Assembly: GCA_024278455.1 (NCBI GenBank)
Contig: JAJRTE010000137.1
Coordinates: 1-35,221, forward strand
Direction: 5' to 3'
Source: Myxococcota bacterium
GTDB taxonomy: Bacteria; Myxococcota_A; UBA796; JAJRTE01
Length of the DNA stretch: 35,221 nucleotides
Positions 34,188-35,221 of the stretch are shown here, in pieces (position 1 is the first letter of the stretch; every line of letters begins with the position of its first letter). The translations under genes and the position numbers were made by a program. Under the pieces are notes generated by a model. The model saw only the letters and a list, made by a program, of their open reading frames with translations, was not told the origin of the DNA and did no database searches.

Positions 34188-35221
34188 GTGAAGCTCAAGC
34201 CCGGGCTCTACGAACAGCTCGTCACCGCCGAGCTACGCGCCCTTCTCGATGATCCGGCCTGGGTAGCCCAGGTCGAGGCCCTGGGCACGGACGCCGCCCC
34301 CGACCTGCTGGCCCGACACGTCTTCGACACGGCGCACCGAGTGCTGGGCGGCATCGGCGGCCGGGATCGGCTCCAGCGGCAGCTCCATGTGACAAACCGT
34401 CTCCTGACACTGCTCGGCGAGTTGGCACCGGGCGAGGTGGAGGCCGGCGACGTCGTCACCCCCGGCCTCCTGCTCTCGCTGCTGCGAGCCCAGCAGGCCG
34501 GCCTGGGCCTGGGCCGCCTCCGTCGCCCCGGCATCCCCCTCCGCCACAGCGAACTCATCGTCAACGGGCCGCGTGACCTGCGCGTGGGCCTGGAGATCGC
34601 CCGGGAGCTGCCCTCGGCGGACCGCGTGGACCTGCTGATGAGTTTCGTGAAGTGGAGCGGCTTCGTGGAACTCCGCGAGGCCCTTGCGACCTTCTGCGCC
34701 CATGGGCCCCTGCGCGTGCTCACGACGACCTACATGGGGGCCACCGAGCACGAGGCCCTCGAAGCGCTGAAGGAGCTGGGGGCCGAGATCCGTGTCAGCT
34801 ACGACCCGCGACGCACCCGCCTGCACGCCAAGGCCTGGCTCTTCCACCGGGATAGCGGCTTCAGTACTGCCATCATCGGGTCGAGCAACCTCTCCCACGC
34901 CGCCCTGCGGGACGGTTGCGAGTGGAACGTCCGCCTCTCCCAGCGCGACAGCCCCTCGCTGCTGGCCAAGTTCCGCACGACCTTTGCGCAGTACTGGGAG
35001 GATCCCAGCTTCGAGGCCTACGACCCGGAACGATTCCGGCTGGTCCTTGGCGCCCGCCGGGACGCGGGACGCGACGCCCTGGCATCACTCGTACGCCTCC
35101 GGCCCCTCCCCCACCAGCAGGCCGTGCTGGAGGCGCTCCAGGCCGAGCGCCAGGCCGGCCACACGCGCAACCTGGTGGTCGCAGCCACCGGCACAGGCAA
35201 GACTGTCGTCGCCGCACTCGA
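34188..35221 (+). CDS. PLD-nuclease/superfamily 2 helicase, 5' part (DUF3427-type architecture)
   Basis: The reading frame opens at GTG 34188 with GGGAGG seven bases upstream and runs off the window after about 344 codons. Residues about 120-290 are a phospholipase D-like nuclease domain: RVDLLMSFVKWSGF, then a single HKD motif RLHAKAWLFHRD followed by AIIGSSNLSHAAL (HxK … GSxN). Near the window end the helicase begins, LRPLPHQQAVLEAL then VVAATGTGKTVVAA (Walker A). PLD plus helicase fusions of this kind are frequent in defence islands and DNA-damage contexts. The N-terminal ~110 residues are helical and specific. Whether the gene is intact cannot be seen. Confidence 0.82.
   Translation, partial: MKLKPGLYEQLVTAELRALLDDPAWVAQVEALGTDAAPDLLARHVFDTAHRVLGGIGGRDRLQRQLHVTNRLLTLLGELAPGEVEAGDVVTPGLLLSLLRAQQAGLGLGRLRRPGIPLRHSELIVNGPRDLRVGLEIARELPSADRVDLLMSFVKWSGFVELREALATFCAHGPLRVLTTTYMGATEHEALEALKELGAEIRVSYDPRRTRLHAKAWLFHRDSGFSTAIIGSSNLSHAALRDGCEWNVRLSQRDSPSLLAKFRTTFAQYWEDPSFEAYDPERFRLVLGARRDAGRDALASLVRLRPLPHQQAVLEALQAERQAGHTRNLVVAATGTGKTVVAAL

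Overview
The window is high-GC DNA from a Gram-negative bacterium: it has an outer-membrane TolC-type protein, an RND efflux pump, lipoprotein signals and Shine-Dalgarno-led operons. The WCxxH-PES-CxxC type N-terminus on the efflux adaptor and the many dispersed palindromic repeats fit a large-genome lineage such as Myxococcota (the old Deltaproteobacteria), but no rRNA or marker gene fixes this. No tRNA, rRNA or CRISPR array was seen.

Left part (1-7840, mostly minus strand): a metal-resistance operon. In transcription order it holds a Cys/His-rich membrane or periplasmic protein, a half-length TolC-like protein, a periplasmic adaptor with a duplicated Cys-rich metal-binding module and an in-frame TAG, and a CzcA/CusA-type RND pump. 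Three small unrecognised or damaged genes follow, the last being a methyltransferase that ends at a repeat element. Beside the operon lie remnants of a class II glutamine amidotransferase and of an antitoxin.

Middle-left (7820-13250): two SAM-methyltransferase-like genes and a membrane/beta-propeller protein on the minus strand, and a divergent B12-binding-type radical SAM gene on the plus strand. A fold-back repeat lies between them. Then 500 bp of decayed DNA.

Centre (13764-31426, all plus strand, nearly every junction overlapping or a few bases apart): a complete BREX type 3 phage-defence operon: HTH regulator, brxF, brxC, a truncated AlbA_2 gene, the adenine methyltransferase pglXI, the helicase brxHII, pglZ and brxA. 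A SIR2-HerA pair (itself a known stand-alone abortive-infection system) and a small Cys-containing ORF are spliced between pglXI and brxHII. The pair is joined by ATGA overlap and carries none of the palindromic repeats that litter brxC and pglXI. This nested system is the most interesting content of the window: a methylation-based system with a putative NAD-depleting module inside one transcription unit.

Right part (31427-35221): a membrane-anchored thioredoxin, a PGN_0703-like putative restriction endonuclease, a repeat-rich decayed stretch, and the 5' part of a PLD-nuclease/superfamily 2 helicase gene that runs off the window. These extend the defence island.

Two repeat families stand out. 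One is a roughly 163-bp fold-back element with near-identical ends (four copies, two orientations). The other is a short palindrome family based on GCCGGCTTCCAGCCGGC / GCCGGCAAGATGCCGGC, inserted in frame inside brxC and pglXI so that the repeat is translated.
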